Origin: Rhyzopertha dominica
Lineage: Eukaryota > Arthropoda > Insecta > Coleoptera > Bostrichidae
Length of the DNA stretch: 64,000 bases
NCBI GenBank assembly: GCA_025024175.1
Contig: QCXZ01000064.1
Location: 62,331,325 to 62,395,324, forward strand
Direction of reading: 5' to 3'
In this document: in pieces, positions 62,101 to 64,000 of the stretch
How positions within the stretch are numbered: position 1 is the first letter of the stretch
Layout: each line of letters begins with the position of its first letter
Made by a program: the position numbers and the translations under genes
Notes under the pieces: model-generated
The model's input: the letters and a program-made list of their open reading frames with translations, nothing else
Databases searched by the model: none
Told to the model about the DNA's origin: nothing

Positions 62101-63536
62101 TACAGGATGTTTCACGAATGATAATGACCCCGACGAAATTAAAAATACAACCCAAAATACATTCTCATAGCCAATGTGGTTATTTTACATGGGTTTATTT
62201 TAAAAATAAATTGGGAATACATGACGGCTATGCGCTATGGTTCCTGTCACTGTATTTATTAAATGTAAAAATGTATTCAAATGATGAAAAAACAGATACG
62301 ATTTTGATTTGTGGTGAATGCAAGAAAAATGCTTCCGCTGCTGCCCGTTTATACAGACGACGTTTCCCAAATAGACGAGCTCTCCTGCCGATACAATTTT
62401 CAAGAGACTTGAATTAATTTTAAGGACAAACTGGCCACCACTGAAAAAGTCAAGAGAAAGAACAGCAACAGGCCCTGACAATGAAATTAGAGTATTGGAA
62501 ATGATTGACGAAAATCCTCATATTAGTCAAAGGGTAATCTCAAGAGCAACCGATATTAGTCTGTCTTCAGTACACCGAATAATTAAAGGCAATCAATTTC
62601 ATCCGTATCACTTGCAATTGGTTCAGGCTTTAAAGGAGACAGATTATCCTAAAAGACTGGCTTTTTGTAACTTTTTTCGGGAACACCAAAATTTGAATGT
62701 GAGATTTTATGACAACATTTGCTTCTGAGATGAAGCCAGATTTTCTAATAATGGTGGAGTTAACAAACATAACGTGCATTATTATGAGCAAGAAAATCCA
62801 TGTTGGATTCGAAAAGGACATTTTCAAACTATCTACTCGAATGTCTGGTGCGGAATATTGGGGAATAAAATTGTTGGGCCCTATGTTTTTCGCGATAGTT
62901 TGAACGGCAATACTAAGCTAATTTTTTTAAGAAACATTTTACCGGTACTTCTCCAAAATGTAAATTTACAAGTAAGACTAGATCTATGGTTCCAACAAGA
63001 TGGGACACCTGCGCATTATCATAGAATAGTGCGAAATCATCTTGATTTGGTTTTGCCTAACCGATGGCTAGGAAGAGGTTCAATTAATCCTTGGCCACCG
63101 AGAAGCTCCTTTGGATTTTTTTTGTGGGGAATGATAAAAGAGCAAGTATACCAAACACCAATTGACGGTGTAGAACATTTGGAAAATAAAATACGTGATG
63201 CATGTAGATCCATCACTCCAGAAATGTTATTGTATATTAAAAGATCGTTTTGGGCATGAATACAAGCTTGTGAAAACAGCAGAGGGCGGCATTTTGAGCA
63301 TTTATTACATTAATGTTATTGAATAAACATTTTTCAAAAATTAAATTTGTTTTACAATACCGAATTTACTTAAAGCAAATGATTGAAGTTTATGTCAAAA
63401 TTTACAAATTTATACAGCTTCCTGCGTTTTATATTTTTTAAGACGATGACCAATTATCAATGTTACCTCTGCAAATGTATTTTGGGTTGCATTTTTAATT
63501 TCTTCAGGGCCATTGTCATTCGTGAAACATCCCGTA
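62101..63536 (+). mobile_element. Tc1/mariner-superfamily element, copy C (longest)
   Basis: It starts TACAGGATGTTTCACGAATG and ends CATTCGTGAAACATCCCGTA, about 1436 bp. TIRs of about 60 bp extend through GACGAAATTAAAAATACAAC. Outside lies TA on the left. It carries the least interrupted transposase of the family in this window. It is inserted right at the end of a MITE-type repeat. Confidence 0.93.
62270..63259 (+). pseudogene. Copy C transposase, nearly complete but disabled
   Basis: The reading begins MYSNDEKTDTILICGECKKN, ASAAARLYRRRFPNRRALLP (a DUF4817-like N-terminal helical region), then, after a shift, LKKSRERTATGPDNEIRVLE and NPHISQRVISRATDISLSSV. FRFYDNICF-type sequence meets a TGA just before the catalytic DEARF. 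From 62774 an open frame holds KIVGPYVFRDSLNGNTKLI and LWFQQDGTPAHYHRIVRNHL with the second Asp. An 11-bp deletion then removes PDLTPLD (third catalytic residue), leaving PPRSSFGFFLWG. It ends PEMLLYIKRSFWA. It is a Tc1/mariner-superfamily enzyme and is inactive. Confidence 0.92.
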
Positions 63537-64000
63537 GAGTTAAATACAAGCTTTTGTCTTTGCAAGATAATGTGAAAAAATGAGCGACAGTAACGTTCTA
63601 AAAATTTTACTTAATACTGGCATATGAGATTTTAATTAACCCAAAAAGTATGTGAGCGGAAAATTTCAGCGATTGCCACGGCCCCTAATGGCAAAACCAA
63701 AAAACTAGTACTTTTCATCCTGTACATTGCTGAAATCGCGCACGTCTCTCACAATCATTACTCTGTTAAGGCAATCGAAGCATGAACACCTAAGGCCAAG
63801 GCATTTTAATTAATTACCCGAGCTAAATTGTTTTATGGCACCAAGTCTAAATTAACCGTGGATGCCCCGTCCTTATATAGAAAACTCGAGTGTAATGGAA
63901 ATGGCCTGAAGAATTTTTCAGGCTACAAACCAGTCGAAACCCTGATGAGCAAAAAATCGGTAGAAGTTTCATTATTTCGCTCTAAGCCACGAATTCAGTT
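63537..64000. other. Unassigned end of window
   Basis: No recognised feature was found in the last 460 bp. Confidence 0.5.

Overview
The window looks like nuclear DNA from an insect, possibly a beetle (the order is a guess). It is AT-rich, has spliced host genes with short GT-AG introns, and is densely packed with insect-type transposable elements (TEs): Tc1/mariner superfamily, Copia, Penelope-like, Jockey-like LINEs, a MULE-like element and fold-back MITEs. Isolated N bases mark unresolved assembly positions.

Host genes: the clearest block is 13.4-18.1 kb. Ribosomal protein uL11/RPL12 (four exons, +) faces a nucleoredoxin-like 2 gene (three exons, -) tail to tail, with 60 bp between the stop codons. 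That gene is divergent, across 277 bp, from POLR2E/RPB5 (five exons, +). All three coding sequences can be assembled in full with consensus splice sites. RPL12 intron 3 holds a good candidate H/ACA snoRNA. At 29.6 kb a GC-rich exon encodes the N terminus of a ZSWIM4/5/6-type protein and ends at a consensus donor. No downstream exon was found, so 30-64 kb is probably its TE-filled first intron.

Region by region: 1-2.97 kb is AT-rich and unassigned. 2.97-10.85 kb is a tandem duplication of a ~2.2 kb unit. Unit 2 carries two Tc1-like insertions, and unit 1 supplies the empty sites. Short exon-like minus-strand segments with GT-AG signals are kept in both units. 10.9-13.4 kb has a candidate terminal exon and a decayed DDE transposase. 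16.1-20.2 kb holds repeats and a long-TIR mariner-like element. 20.26-26.22 kb is a Tc1/mariner-superfamily element split by a complete Copia retrotransposon with identical LTRs, a 5-bp target duplication and an intact 1351-aa polyprotein. 27.2-29.13 kb has a mariner fragment and a Penelope-like element with RT, GIY-YIG and a hammerhead-like motif. 30-64 kb holds an inverted-repeat element, more copies of the split family, a FLYWCH/MULE relic, a 1.48-kb fold-back element, two inverted copies of another DDE family, MITEs and LINE fragments.

Apart from the three housekeeping-type genes, the ZSWIM exon and the Copia polyprotein, almost every ORF-like stretch is a broken TE. I see no CRISPR array, bacterial-type operon, viral gene cluster or toxin gene. 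The most unusual signals are the intronic snoRNA candidate, the duplicated exon-like array, the hammerhead with a covariant core change, and the fold-back element.
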